Shown here: in pieces, positions 35,235 through 43,298 of the stretch
Layout of the letters: each line of letters starts with the position of its first letter
How positions within the stretch are numbered: the first letter of the stretch is position 1
From: an uncultured Gammaproteobacteria bacterium
Lineage (GTDB): Bacteria; Pseudomonadota; Gammaproteobacteria; Pseudomonadales; Ketobacteraceae
Length of the DNA stretch: 44,731 nt
NCBI GenBank assembly: GCA_913063125.1
Contig: CAJXZM010000028.1
Location: 1 to 44,731 of the forward strand
Reading direction: 5' to 3'
Notes under the pieces: generated by a model
The model's database searches: none
What the model was told of the DNA's origin: nothing
What the model saw: the letters and a program-made list of their open reading frames with translations, nothing else
Program-made: the position numbers and the translations under genes

Positions 35235-36676
35235 GATGTTATCTCCTTAGCGGCTATTTTTTGAGTTGCCTTAGATACAGATGTTCGTTGGCCTGCTTCT
35301 GCCAATATAGTTTCACTGGCACGATGTGCTAATGCAAGTATTGTTAGCATGGGGTTTACACCAGGAGCGTTAGGGAATGTAGAGGAATCCGCTATGTAGA
35401 TGTTTTTCATGCCATGGACTTCAAAACCTTCGTTTACGACGGATGTTGCAGCACTCTGTCCCATGGTGCAGCCACCCATTAAGTGTAAACCAATACGCAT
35501 GGGTGAGGTCATTACTTCGTAAGCACCAAGAGAATTAAACATATCTTTTACCAGCCGATTTCCATGGTTGGCGCGTTGCCTGTCTCCATCGGATAACGGT
35601 TTTCTAATAACAACTTTTCCTGCGTTGTTAAGTGATATTTCACCAGGGTCCTGATCTCTAACAGCGACTTCTATGCAAGCCATATTGCGAAGGCGCTGCA
35701 TGAATTGTTGATGCTCACCGCCGTAACCCTGCTTTAATAAAGCTAAAGCAATAGGGCCAGCAAAAACATTTTCAAGCTTAAAACCCCACTGACGAAATCG
35801 AGGATCTGATGATTTTAATGTTTGAAAAAAACCTTTATGCGAATCGACGGTTTCGTTAAAAAATGCAAGAGTCATCCATTGCGGGTGGCAGTGGAAATTT
35901 TTACCAAGTGCAGGGAGTTTTTTCTGTAGCTGGGATTTAAGTAAAAGTTTGGTGGTGCCTACTGCACCTGATGCAATGATGCACTTTTGCCCATAATAAG
36001 TTGTTGCTTTACCTTTATGATTACCTTGAACAGTAACAAAGTTTTCGCCATGAATGACTTCGGCAACTTCAAATTCTGAAATAAGCGTTAAGCCTTCTTT
36101 TTCAGCTTTTGGAATAAAGGTCTCTAGGGTGCTTTGTTTTGATTTTCGAGAACATCCTCCTAAGCAAACAATGCAATCATTATCGTTATTACAGTTGGAT
36201 TGACCGCGGCGAAGAGGGGCGTGCTCTAACCCTAGATTGTCGAAAGCCTTTGCATATAATTCAGCATTACCATTCCAGTCCTGCTTTTGCATGGTGTAAA
36301 GGCTGAGGTGACTTTCAACTTCATCATAATGCCGGTTCATTGTGGTGAGGTCGTGATAGCTTACTCCGGATTGAGTACGCCAGTCGTTATAAGCAACATC
36401 ATCAAATCGATCTAGAAGGCACTGGTTGATGACTGTCCCGCCACCAACCACTTTTCCTCTAAGAAAAATCTGGTCTGCTTCGGTGTTCATTTCTGTTCCG
36501 CCGCCCCACATTAAACGTGAGTTTGCGTGCATTTCATTGCTAGAAAATGTGTCGGCAGCATAACGTTTTCCTGCTTCTAGCATTAACACTTTGGCACCTG
36601 AGCGGCTTAAAAAATAAGATAGTGCTCCACCGGATGCGCCCGAACCAACAATGATATAATCATAGAATTTCTTCAT
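35231..36676 (-). CDS. GMC-family FAD-dependent oxidoreductase
   Basis: Start chosen at MKKFYDYIIVGSGASGG (ATG 36676), 481 residues; a 28-residue upstream extension overlaps the previous gene and has no signal. FAD binding: IIVGSGASGGALSYFLSRSGAKV; second GMC motif GKVVGGGTVINQ; a Cys cluster CNNDNDCIVCLGGC near residue 168, as in gluconate-dehydrogenase and cholesterol-oxidase-like subgroups; C-terminal GGCTMG and SSTFPNAPGVNPMLTILALA. It should oxidise an alcohol to an aldehyde or ketone. It overlaps the small partner gene by four bases. Substrate cannot be told from sequence. Confidence 0.88.
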   Translation of the reverse strand: MKKFYDYIIVGSGASGGALSYFLSRSGAKVLMLEAGKRYAADTFSSNEMHANSRLMWGGGTEMNTEADQIFLRGKVVGGGTVINQCLLDRFDDVAYNDWRTQSGVSYHDLTTMNRHYDEVESHLSLYTMQKQDWNGNAELYAKAFDNLGLEHAPLRRGQSNCNNDNDCIVCLGGCSRKSKQSTLETFIPKAEKEGLTLISEFEVAEVIHGENFVTVQGNHKGKATTYYGQKCIIASGAVGTTKLLLKSQLQKKLPALGKNFHCHPQWMTLAFFNETVDSHKGFFQTLKSSDPRFRQWGFKLENVFAGPIALALLKQGYGGEHQQFMQRLRNMACIEVAVRDQDPGEISLNNAGKVVIRKPLSDGDRQRANHGNRLVKDMFNSLGAYEVMTSPMRIGLHLMGGCTMGQSAATSVVNEGFEVHGMKNIYIADSSTFPNAPGVNPMLTILALAHRASETILAEAGQRTSVSKATQKIAAKEITS

Positions 36677-36701
36677 AACAGGCCTTTTCTTATTATTGTC
36701 A

Positions 36702-37898
36702 TTAAACAAAGCATTGTCCGTCGCCACGATAAGTGTTGGCATGATCGATAACCTCGCCATTTTGCATTATCGCAAGCTGAGTGAAGCGCTCGCACAGCTC
36801 GCCGGCCTTGCAATGCCGAAAAAACACAGGGCTGCCAATGTTAAGTAATTTACCGTTATATTTTAATGGCGTTTGTACTTCACCGGGGCCTTCATTTTTT
36901 ATATAGGATAATCTTTTAGGTAAGTAGGGTTTGGGAAGTTTTATATCACCTGATGAGCCTGATGCAATATAGCCACCGCCTGAGCATGTGTAAATTTTCT
37001 TTCGAGGCTGACGAGTAACCTCCAATGCAAACCCTGCCGCTGGTTTATGTTGGAAATGAGAGTAGTAGTCAAATAAATGAGGCGCAAAAAAACCACTACC
37101 TACAGCAACTTCTGTAACCGCAGCTTCTGATATAGTGCTCTCGATACTACCAGTCCCCCCACCATTAACAACACGGATATCGGCCCCTTCATTTTTAAGG
37201 GCTGCAACAGTATTGCCTCGTCTTTCGGCAATGATGGGGACAGCTCTTTCTTTTAATTTCTTCACAACAGGGTTTTCAATAAGTTTGCCAGGAATTTGAT
37301 CTCCCAGGCCGGCAATTTGAGCTTCGTAACCCATAACAGCGCACAACTCTACATTCGCCAGTAATTTTATCTTTTTATAAAATGATACCGCTGCTTCAGG
37401 GCTGCGAATAGAGGAGCGATAAACGCCAAAATATAGGCCTGGGAAATCGACTGACATATCTAAGTCTAAGCAAAGTAACGCTTTCGTGTTCTCACTACTT
37501 GCGATTTCGCTGACTAAAGAAGCTTGTTCGATGGAATCAACCATGAAATAGATAGTTTTTCCCGCTTTTACATGTTTGCAAGCTTCTTTAATAGCCTGTT
37601 GTTGCATGCATGGGTAAGCAATGAGAAGGTCATCAAACCCTTTGCTAGCTAAAAAAGCTGCCTCATTAGGGTGAAAACACATAAGCCCTTGGAATTGCTT
37701 GTTCGTCTCGAGGATGCGTTCCATAACCCAGCGACATCGAATGGATTTTGAGGCTATTCGTATGGGGGTATTTTGGGCTCTGGTGGCTAGGTCATGAATA
37801 TTTTGATCTAACAGGTCTAAATCGATCCATGCAAAGGGTAGTTGCTCGCCGCTAAACGCATTCTTGTAATCGGGGTAATTTGGCAAGTTTTTTGTCAT
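36702..37898 (-). CDS. PLP fold-type III amino acid deaminase/aldolase (D-threonine aldolase-like)
   Basis: A 398-residue protein with an alanine-racemase-type barrel. The PLP Lys is in IASKSIRCRW near residue 50; phosphate-binding Gly-rich turn VNGGGTGSIEST near 250. The C-terminal DHANTYRGDGQCFV has the His/Cys/Asp-type metal ligands seen in D-threonine aldolase and D-serine dehydratase relatives. It should act on a beta-hydroxy D-amino acid or similar substrate to give an aldehyde or keto acid. It is the first gene of the minus-strand cassette leading into GMC oxidoreductase and aldehyde dehydrogenase. Confidence 0.82.
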   Translation of the reverse strand: MTKNLPNYPDYKNAFSGEQLPFAWIDLDLLDQNIHDLATRAQNTPIRIASKSIRCRWVMERILETNKQFQGLMCFHPNEAAFLASKGFDDLLIAYPCMQQQAIKEACKHVKAGKTIYFMVDSIEQASLVSEIASSENTKALLCLDLDMSVDFPGLYFGVYRSSIRSPEAAVSFYKKIKLLANVELCAVMGYEAQIAGLGDQIPGKLIENPVVKKLKERAVPIIAERRGNTVAALKNEGADIRVVNGGGTGSIESTISEAAVTEVAVGSGFFAPHLFDYYSHFQHKPAAGFALEVTRQPRKKIYTCSGGGYIASGSSGDIKLPKPYLPKRLSYIKNEGPGEVQTPLKYNGKLLNIGSPVFFRHCKAGELCERFTQLAIMQNGEVIDHANTYRGDGQCFV

Positions 37899-37942
37899 TG
37901 TTTTTGAGCCTTAATATTGAGCATACGAGCTTATAATTAGAT

Positions 37943-37964
37943 ATATGGAACGATCGTACCATAT
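37943..37964. promoter_or_regulatory. Near-perfect 22-bp palindrome in the divergent promoter region
   Basis: The halves ATATGGAACGA and TCGTACCATAT are reverse complements with one mismatched position per half. It lies 45 bases upstream of the PLP-enzyme start and 140 bases before the DUF599 gene on the other strand. Its size and symmetry fit a dimeric repressor such as a TetR- or GntR-type protein; no regulator gene is next to it. Confidence 0.5.
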
Positions 37965-38103
37965 GAATGGGGCCTTGAGTAGATATAAGTGTATTTATAG
38001 CGGTATAAATTTGTAAATTTCTCGTTAGTGGAGAAATGTACAGTTTTAGGCAAGGGAATCCGTAGTCTGGTATTATAGTCGCCCTTAAATATGGGAGAGT
38101 GTT

Positions 38104-38802
38104 GTGACTATAGAGCGTGAAATGTTGCTTTCATTACCGATATCAGAAGTGTCTGCTTTGATATGGTTTGTTGTTTGTTGGGTAGGGTATACCTATTATT
38201 CAGAGCGAAAAGCCAAAAAAAAACAATGCTTACACAATACCTTACACCACCATCGTGAAATCTGGATGACCAATATGTTGGCGAGGGACAATCGCGTCGC
38301 AGATGCGGCATTGCTCGCTAATTTAGAGAGAAGTGTTTCGTTCTTTGCTTCTACTACGATGATTATTATTGCAGGAACGCTAACGTTATTAGGCTCTTTG
38401 GATCATTTAGAAAACCTCCCGCTTCTCAGTCCAGAGTTGCAGCGCCTATGGGGAGTGAAGTTACTACTATTGATAGCTATATTTGTTTATGCATTTTTCA
38501 AGTTTACCTGGTCATTACGTCAATATGGGTTCGCTTGTGTGATGATTGGGAGTGCGCCTGCTAAAGGAGCCTCAGGCGAAAGTTTTGATAATGATGCCGC
38601 GGAAGTCATTTCGAGGGCTGCAAATGCTTATAACCTTGGGCTACGGTCATATTACTTTGCCTTGGCTTTTATTGTTTGGTTTGTAAGTTGGTGGGCCTTT
38701 ATAGGGGCGGCAACATTGGTTGTTTTGGTCTTGTATCGACGGGAGTTCAAATCGAAGGTATTGAAAGCGTTGATTAGATCAGCAGAGGTAAAAATATCGT
38801 AG
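38104..38802 (+). CDS. DUF599 family membrane protein
   Basis: A 232-residue protein from GTG 38104, with GGGAG about seven bases upstream. Four hydrophobic segments are visible: near 10-30, 78-100, 120-140 and 185-215. The family stretch is WMTNMLARDNRVADAALLANLERSVSFFASTTMIIIAGTL, which identifies DUF599. The function of the family is unknown. It stands alone between a divergent cassette and a further membrane protein gene; promoter is probably in the 37899-38103 gap. Confidence 0.85.
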   Translation: MTIEREMLLSLPISEVSALIWFVVCWVGYTYYSERKAKKKQCLHNTLHHHREIWMTNMLARDNRVADAALLANLERSVSFFASTTMIIIAGTLTLLGSLDHLENLPLLSPELQRLWGVKLLLLIAIFVYAFFKFTWSLRQYGFACVMIGSAPAKGASGESFDNDAAEVISRAANAYNLGLRSYYFALAFIVWFVSWWAFIGAATLVVLVLYRREFKSKVLKALIRSAEVKIS

Positions 38803-38880
38803 CGTCAACTGTTTGAAATGTGAACAGTGGCGTGCAATTGTATCGCAAGATGTGGATAATACGCCAAAACGGAGGGAGCC

Positions 38881-40185
38881 ATGGAAAAAGTACTGCTATA
38901 TTTCGCCATTTCATTATGTATTGCTGCGACATTGTTATATTTAAGACGAGCTTTTGAGCGTTCTCCTGTGTGGGGATGGATGAGTATCCTATTTCCACCT
39001 ATTGCACTTATTTATTATGCAGTTTATTGGGAGCGGTCTAAGAAGTTGGCTTGCTTCCATATTGTTGCATTTTCTGTGATGTTGTTAAGCACAGTAATGG
39101 CCGTTCGCGCTCACCCTTTTGCGTTTACACCGCCACTTTTGTCCAATTTACGTATTATTTTTGCTCCGGCATCTTACGGAGAACCTTTGATACTGGATGA
39201 GCAACGGTTTTCCTCTAAAAGCGATTTAAAGAAATTTGAATTGTGGAGCGGTGGTAAAATTGGTGGTGAGTTGGCTGGACATAAAATGATTGTTGAAACG
39301 GTCACATTAATTGATGGAGTGATTCGGTTTACGGAAGGCAGCGGTTTTTTTGCAGAGAGGCAGGTTTCGATTGTTTTGGGGGATAATAACAGGGCACCGC
39401 GTCAGCACTTATTGGTGACACCTGATGATACAAATGCCCCAGAAATTCATGTATTAACCAAGAATGTTGATAGTGATTTCCCTGATATTGACATTGTTGC
39501 CGCTGGCTATTGGATGGATTTGACATTAGAGCAGGGTGCTCTCAATGCAGTGTCTGGACGTCTTCGTTTGTTATTGCCTGGAGGGGACCAGAGTTTTTTA
39601 ACGGGGTATTTTGACGGATTTACTGATGAACTTCGTTATGAAGATGGAGAAATTGATCGGACAGTGCATTCAAATGCAACGCTTGAACATGTTGTTTCGA
39701 CACACCTGGAAACACGGCTTGGTGATCAATTGGTTACTGTTAACGGGTTTGATAATACACGATTTTCTCTTAATGGTATGTATCCAGAAGGACGATCCAC
39801 TGTATCCTTTACTTTGTTTGGAGGGATGGAAAGGTCTGAAACGATAATGTTATTTTATTCTAATGATGGTTGGGCAGTGATGGAGCAATCTACCAGTGAG
39901 TTGATTGCAGCGGTTAAACAAATCCGACAAGCCCCTCCAGCGGCAGGGCCAATTAAAGAGAAGAAATCTTTGGTGGTTGCCGTTGAAGAATCAGAGCAAT
40001 TGCTTGGAGAGAAAGTGCTAGTGTTACTTCGCGGTGGTAAAGAGCGAGAAGGTATACTGCAGGAAATTACGCCGTTTGTACTTGTGATTAGGAATATTGT
40101 TGGTGCAGGGCATATTGATATTGTTATTGGTAAAAAAGAGGTCGATACCGTGCGACTGGCTGCAAGTGAATTATCGGGGTATTAG
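38881..40185 (+). CDS. Membrane-anchored protein of unknown function with Sm-like C-terminus
   Basis: A 434-residue protein behind a strong GGAGGGAG ribosome site. Three hydrophobic N-terminal segments (about 4-20, 32-50 and 58-75) are followed by a large beta-rich, presumably periplasmic region (about 80-330) with no motif that I recognise, and an Ala/Pro linker. The last 60 residues read GEKVLVLLRGGKEREGILQEITPFVLVIRN..., a pattern like an Sm/LSm small beta-barrel: a strand, a Gly turn, then G-x-L-x-x-(hydrophobic). It starts 78 bases after the DUF599 gene, possibly same transcript. No specific function can be proposed. Confidence 0.6.
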   Translation: MEKVLLYFAISLCIAATLLYLRRAFERSPVWGWMSILFPPIALIYYAVYWERSKKLACFHIVAFSVMLLSTVMAVRAHPFAFTPPLLSNLRIIFAPASYGEPLILDEQRFSSKSDLKKFELWSGGKIGGELAGHKMIVETVTLIDGVIRFTEGSGFFAERQVSIVLGDNNRAPRQHLLVTPDDTNAPEIHVLTKNVDSDFPDIDIVAAGYWMDLTLEQGALNAVSGRLRLLLPGGDQSFLTGYFDGFTDELRYEDGEIDRTVHSNATLEHVVSTHLETRLGDQLVTVNGFDNTRFSLNGMYPEGRSTVSFTLFGGMERSETIMLFYSNDGWAVMEQSTSELIAAVKQIRQAPPAAGPIKEKKSLVVAVEESEQLLGEKVLVLLRGGKEREGILQEITPFVLVIRNIVGAGHIDIVIGKKEVDTVRLAASELSGY

Positions 40186-40209
40186 GTATTACGCGTATCT
40201 TTTATACGT

Positions 40210-40875
40210 TTAATCCCCCGCGAGTAACAATAAATGTAAGCTTCTTGGGCCATGAGCGCCTAGCTGTATTGTTTGTTCGATATCGGCTGTTCTAGACGGG
40301 CCAGTAATAATGTTGACTGCTCTTGGCATATGCTCAGCAGAGAGAGAAAGTTGTTTCCACATGCTTTCGATATTGGGAACAATATCTTGTTCACGAAGGA
40401 TAATGATGTGGTGGTCTGTTAGAAAGTTTACGGTGGTGGGATTCTGTTTGCTTGCACAGAGTACGAGCGAGCCGGTTTCTGCAATGGCTGTTGTTGCGTA
40501 ACTTAGTCCGAGGGCTTGTTCTCCAGTTGCTGGAGGAGTTGATAGTGTCAGTGCATCAGGCCAGTCTAAAGGACTTTTGTCGAGGGTAAGAAGGGATTGT
40601 AAATTGGTTACCAATGTTTTATTTGTGTTGTGAAGTTCCGTGTACTGCAAAACTAATTGAGGCACAAGTGATATGCAGTCAATGGATTGATATGTTGACG
40701 ATGAGGCGGAAAATTTTGATAGAAAAATATCTGTTAATGCTGAGATATCTAGTTGTGGGTGTAATAACGGGGGACGCTTTGGAGCTTGAGGAATAGCTGT
40801 TTTATGTGTGCGCTCTATTCTATTAAAAATCTTTTTCCGATTGACTCGGTTAAAACGATTTAAATTGATGCTCAT
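40210..40875 (-). CDS. lutC: Lactate utilization protein C (LUD domain)
   Basis: A 221-residue LUD-domain protein. Landmarks are ALGLSYATTAIAETGSLVLCAS, LTDHHIIILREQDIVPN, and the C-terminal VNIITGPSRTADIEQTIQLGAHGPRSLHLLLL, typical of LutC/YkgG. It belongs to the three-part LutABC/LldEFG iron-sulfur system that oxidises L-lactate to pyruvate. Its start overlaps the lutB stop by four bases (ATGA). It ends 24 bases from the convergent neighbour. Confidence 0.93.
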   Translation of the reverse strand: MSINLNRFNRVNRKKIFNRIERTHKTAIPQAPKRPPLLHPQLDISALTDIFLSKFSASSSTYQSIDCISLVPQLVLQYTELHNTNKTLVTNLQSLLTLDKSPLDWPDALTLSTPPATGEQALGLSYATTAIAETGSLVLCASKQNPTTVNFLTDHHIIILREQDIVPNIESMWKQLSLSAEHMPRAVNIITGPSRTADIEQTIQLGAHGPRSLHLLLLAGD

Positions 40876-42344
40876 GTTTTTTTCTGCTTTGAACTTTTCT
40901 TGTATTGTTCCATAAAGGTGCCCTTTGAATTGTTCTTTGGCAATTCTTTTGAGTTATACCAACTTGTGAAAATGTACTTTGCAAAGAATTGAGACAGTGT
41001 AGTGTTTGTTAGTACTTTGCGTGTTATTTGCGTTAGCCAATAAAATATTTTTGGGTGTTGAATTGTCCACATAAAACTTTGCAAAGAAATCCTTGTTTTT
41101 CTCGGGGTTAAGTGTTCCTCATGTTCTTTGTTTCGTAATTGTCTTAGTAATTCTGGTAATGGTATTCCCATTGGACAGACTTCTTCGCATCGTCCGCAGA
41201 AAGTAGATGCATTCGGTAAATCACTGCTTTGTTTTAATCCAGTCATTAGAGGCGTTAGCACTGAACCCATCGGCCCAGGGTATACCCAGCCATATGCATG
41301 GCCGCCGACAGCAGAATAAATGGGGCAGTGATTTAAACAGGCACCACATTTGATACATTTGAGCATTTCTTCGAATGGAGTGCCGAGCATTTGTGATCGT
41401 TGGTTGTCGAGCAATATCACATGGAATTCTTCCGGGCCATCAAGGTCTTCTATGCCTCTTGGGCCAGAGAGTAGTGATGTATAGGATGTGATAGGTTGGC
41501 CGGTAGCGCTGCGGGCGAGAACTCTGAGTATAGCGGAGGCACTTTCTAAATCAGGAACCACTTTTTCTATGCTGGCGGTGACAATGTGTGCTTTTGGTAG
41601 TGTTGCCGTTAAGTCTCCATTGCCTTCGTTGGTAACCAACATCGCTGAACCGGTGTCAGCGATAAGCATGTTGGCTCCGGTGATACCTATATCAGCATTT
41701 AGAAATTTTTGACGTAACTGTAATCTAGCTTCATCTACTAGTGCAGCGATTGTGTCTAGTTCTCTATCACCAAGATCATGAGCATTTCGAAAAAGAGCTT
41801 CAACCTGTTGGCGAGTTTTATGTATTGCTGGCACGATGATGTGAGAGGGCGGTTCTTTCGCAAGTTGAATAATATATTCACCGAGGTCTGTTTCTGTGAC
41901 ATCTATTCCTGCTGCTTCCAATGCAGCATTAAGATTAGCTTCCTCGCTAATCATTGATTTGCCTTTGATGACGGATTTTGCATCTCGCCGCTCACAGATG
42001 TGCAAAATGATATTGTTGAGTTGTTCTGGTGTAGATGCCCAGTGAACCTGGCCACCATTTTTTATCAGATTATCCTCAAACTGAGTTAGGTAATATGCCA
42101 AATGATCGAGAGTATGGTTTTTAACTAGCTGTGCTTGCTGCTTATAAGACTCAAAGTTTTCAACGTCCGCAATAGCTTTTGAGCGCTTCTCTATAAAACC
42201 GCCTTTGGCTTTTTTAAGTGCCTCCTGAAGCGTATTGTCTAACAAAGCATGAGAGGACTGTGCTTTAAAAAACAGGGTTTGATGTGGCCCACTTGTTGAG
42301 TTTGAGGCGCTTCCCTGTGGGTTGGATTTGTAGTGCTCTACCAT
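40872..42344 (-). CDS. lutB: Lactate utilization iron-sulfur protein B
   Basis: A 490-residue protein with a LUD domain at about 80-310 (GKSMISEEANLNAALEAAG, DIGITGANMLIADTGSAMLVTNEGNGD) followed by a ferredoxin-type pair of [4Fe-4S] motifs: CIKCGACLNHCP near residue 330 and CGRCEEVCPMGIPLPELLRQLR near 382. The C-terminal 60 residues are basic and hydrophobic. It moves electrons in lactate oxidation with LutA and LutC. The ATG overlaps the lutA 3' end by seven bases, so all three genes are translationally coupled. Confidence 0.94.
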   Translation of the reverse strand: MVEHYKSNPQGSASNSTSGPHQTLFFKAQSSHALLDNTLQEALKKAKGGFIEKRSKAIADVENFESYKQQAQLVKNHTLDHLAYYLTQFEDNLIKNGGQVHWASTPEQLNNIILHICERRDAKSVIKGKSMISEEANLNAALEAAGIDVTETDLGEYIIQLAKEPPSHIIVPAIHKTRQQVEALFRNAHDLGDRELDTIAALVDEARLQLRQKFLNADIGITGANMLIADTGSAMLVTNEGNGDLTATLPKAHIVTASIEKVVPDLESASAILRVLARSATGQPITSYTSLLSGPRGIEDLDGPEEFHVILLDNQRSQMLGTPFEEMLKCIKCGACLNHCPIYSAVGGHAYGWVYPGPMGSVLTPLMTGLKQSSDLPNASTFCGRCEEVCPMGIPLPELLRQLRNKEHEEHLTPRKTRISLQSFMWTIQHPKIFYWLTQITRKVLTNTTLSQFFAKYIFTSWYNSKELPKNNSKGTFMEQYKKSSKQKKT

Positions 42345-43159
42345 TTTGTACCGCTATTATTCTGAGTACAGGATGTCATGCTTGGAGCATCGAAGTTATT
42401 TGCTAGGATTTCAGCGATATGCCGAACTTCGATAGGTGGTATTTCAGTGCGTGCTGTATATCCGGCGATATTCACTAAACAACCTAGGTCTGCTGAAACT
42501 ACAATATCAGCACCCGTACTCTTAATATCTTGAGTTTTGTCAGAAACTAAGCGCTCAGAAATGTCAGGGTATTTCACTGAAAACGTCCCACCAAAGCCAC
42601 AGCACGACTCTGGGTCATTGAGCTCTGCAAGGCTGCTACCAACACATAGTTGTTTGATGAGCTGCCGAGGAGCTGTGGTGTTTTTAAGCTCCCGTTTACA
42701 AGAACAACTATCCTGATAGGAGATTGTTTTGCCTTCTAGGTGGGAATGTGAGGAGAGCTTGGCGTCAAGGCATTCCACTAAAAACTGGCAAAGTTCCCAC
42801 GTTTTATTAGATAAGCTATCTGCTCGTTTTTTCCAGGCTATGTCATCGGATAATAATGTGGGGTAGTGTTTTGACATCATTCCCGTACAGGATCCGGATG
42901 GGAGAACAACGTAATCATAGGGTTCAAGGAGTTTTATTGTTGATTTTGCTGTTTCTCTGGCTGCATTTCGTAGTCCATTGTTATAACCCGGTTGGCCGCA
43001 ACATGTTTGAGTCTTTGGGACAATGACATCACAACCTGCTCGTTCTAGTAGGGATATGGCGGCAAAACCAGCAGTTGGCCGAAATTGGTTAACTAAGCAG
43101 GTAACAAAGAGCGCGACCTTTGGGGGGGCTGTGGGAGGTGTGCTAGATGTTAACGTCAT
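42338..43159 (-). CDS. lutA: Lactate utilization protein A (CCG-domain Fe-S oxidoreductase)
   Basis: About 273 residues from the ATG at 43159; an upstream ATG at 43186 adds nine residues but lacks a ribosome site. Two CCG domains are visible, with CCGQPGYNNGLRN near residue 57 and CCGFGGTFSVKYPDIS near residue 193, plus VALFVTCLVNQFRPTAG at the start and SCTGMM and QDSCSCKREL between. These match the GlpC-like, LutA/LldE type subunit. It is the first gene of the minus-strand lut operon. No LutR or lactate permease gene is in the window. Confidence 0.92.
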   Translation of the reverse strand: MTLTSSTPPTAPPKVALFVTCLVNQFRPTAGFAAISLLERAGCDVIVPKTQTCCGQPGYNNGLRNAARETAKSTIKLLEPYDYVVLPSGSCTGMMSKHYPTLLSDDIAWKKRADSLSNKTWELCQFLVECLDAKLSSHSHLEGKTISYQDSCSCKRELKNTTAPRQLIKQLCVGSSLAELNDPESCCGFGGTFSVKYPDISERLVSDKTQDIKSTGADIVVSADLGCLVNIAGYTARTEIPPIEVRHIAEILANNFDAPSMTSCTQNNSGTKW

Positions 43160-43223
43160 GTTCTCTGTGCAGCCTCTGATATTCATTATAGTCGTGAAAT
43201 ACTAACATTTTTTTGTTCTTATG

Positions 43224-43251
43224 GTTGAAAATCTAAATTCTAGCCCCATTT
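43224..43251 (+). promoter_or_regulatory. Sigma32-type heat-shock promoter of htpG
   Basis: GTTGAAA (43224-43230) and CCCCATTT (43244-43251), separated by 13 bases, match the sigma32 consensus CTTGAAA / CCCCATnT at all but one position and with correct spacing. Transcription would start about seven bases later, giving a roughly 40-base leader before the htpG ATG at 43299. Confidence 0.8.
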
Positions 43252-43298
43252 GTTTGATTAATGTTGAGAGTTAACTGCACCCGGAGAAAGCAAACAAA

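Noticed and set aside
38808..38829. Inverted repeat ACTGTT/AACAGT after the DUF599 gene
   Set aside because: Six base pairs, no T-run and no sign of function; expected by chance at this frequency.
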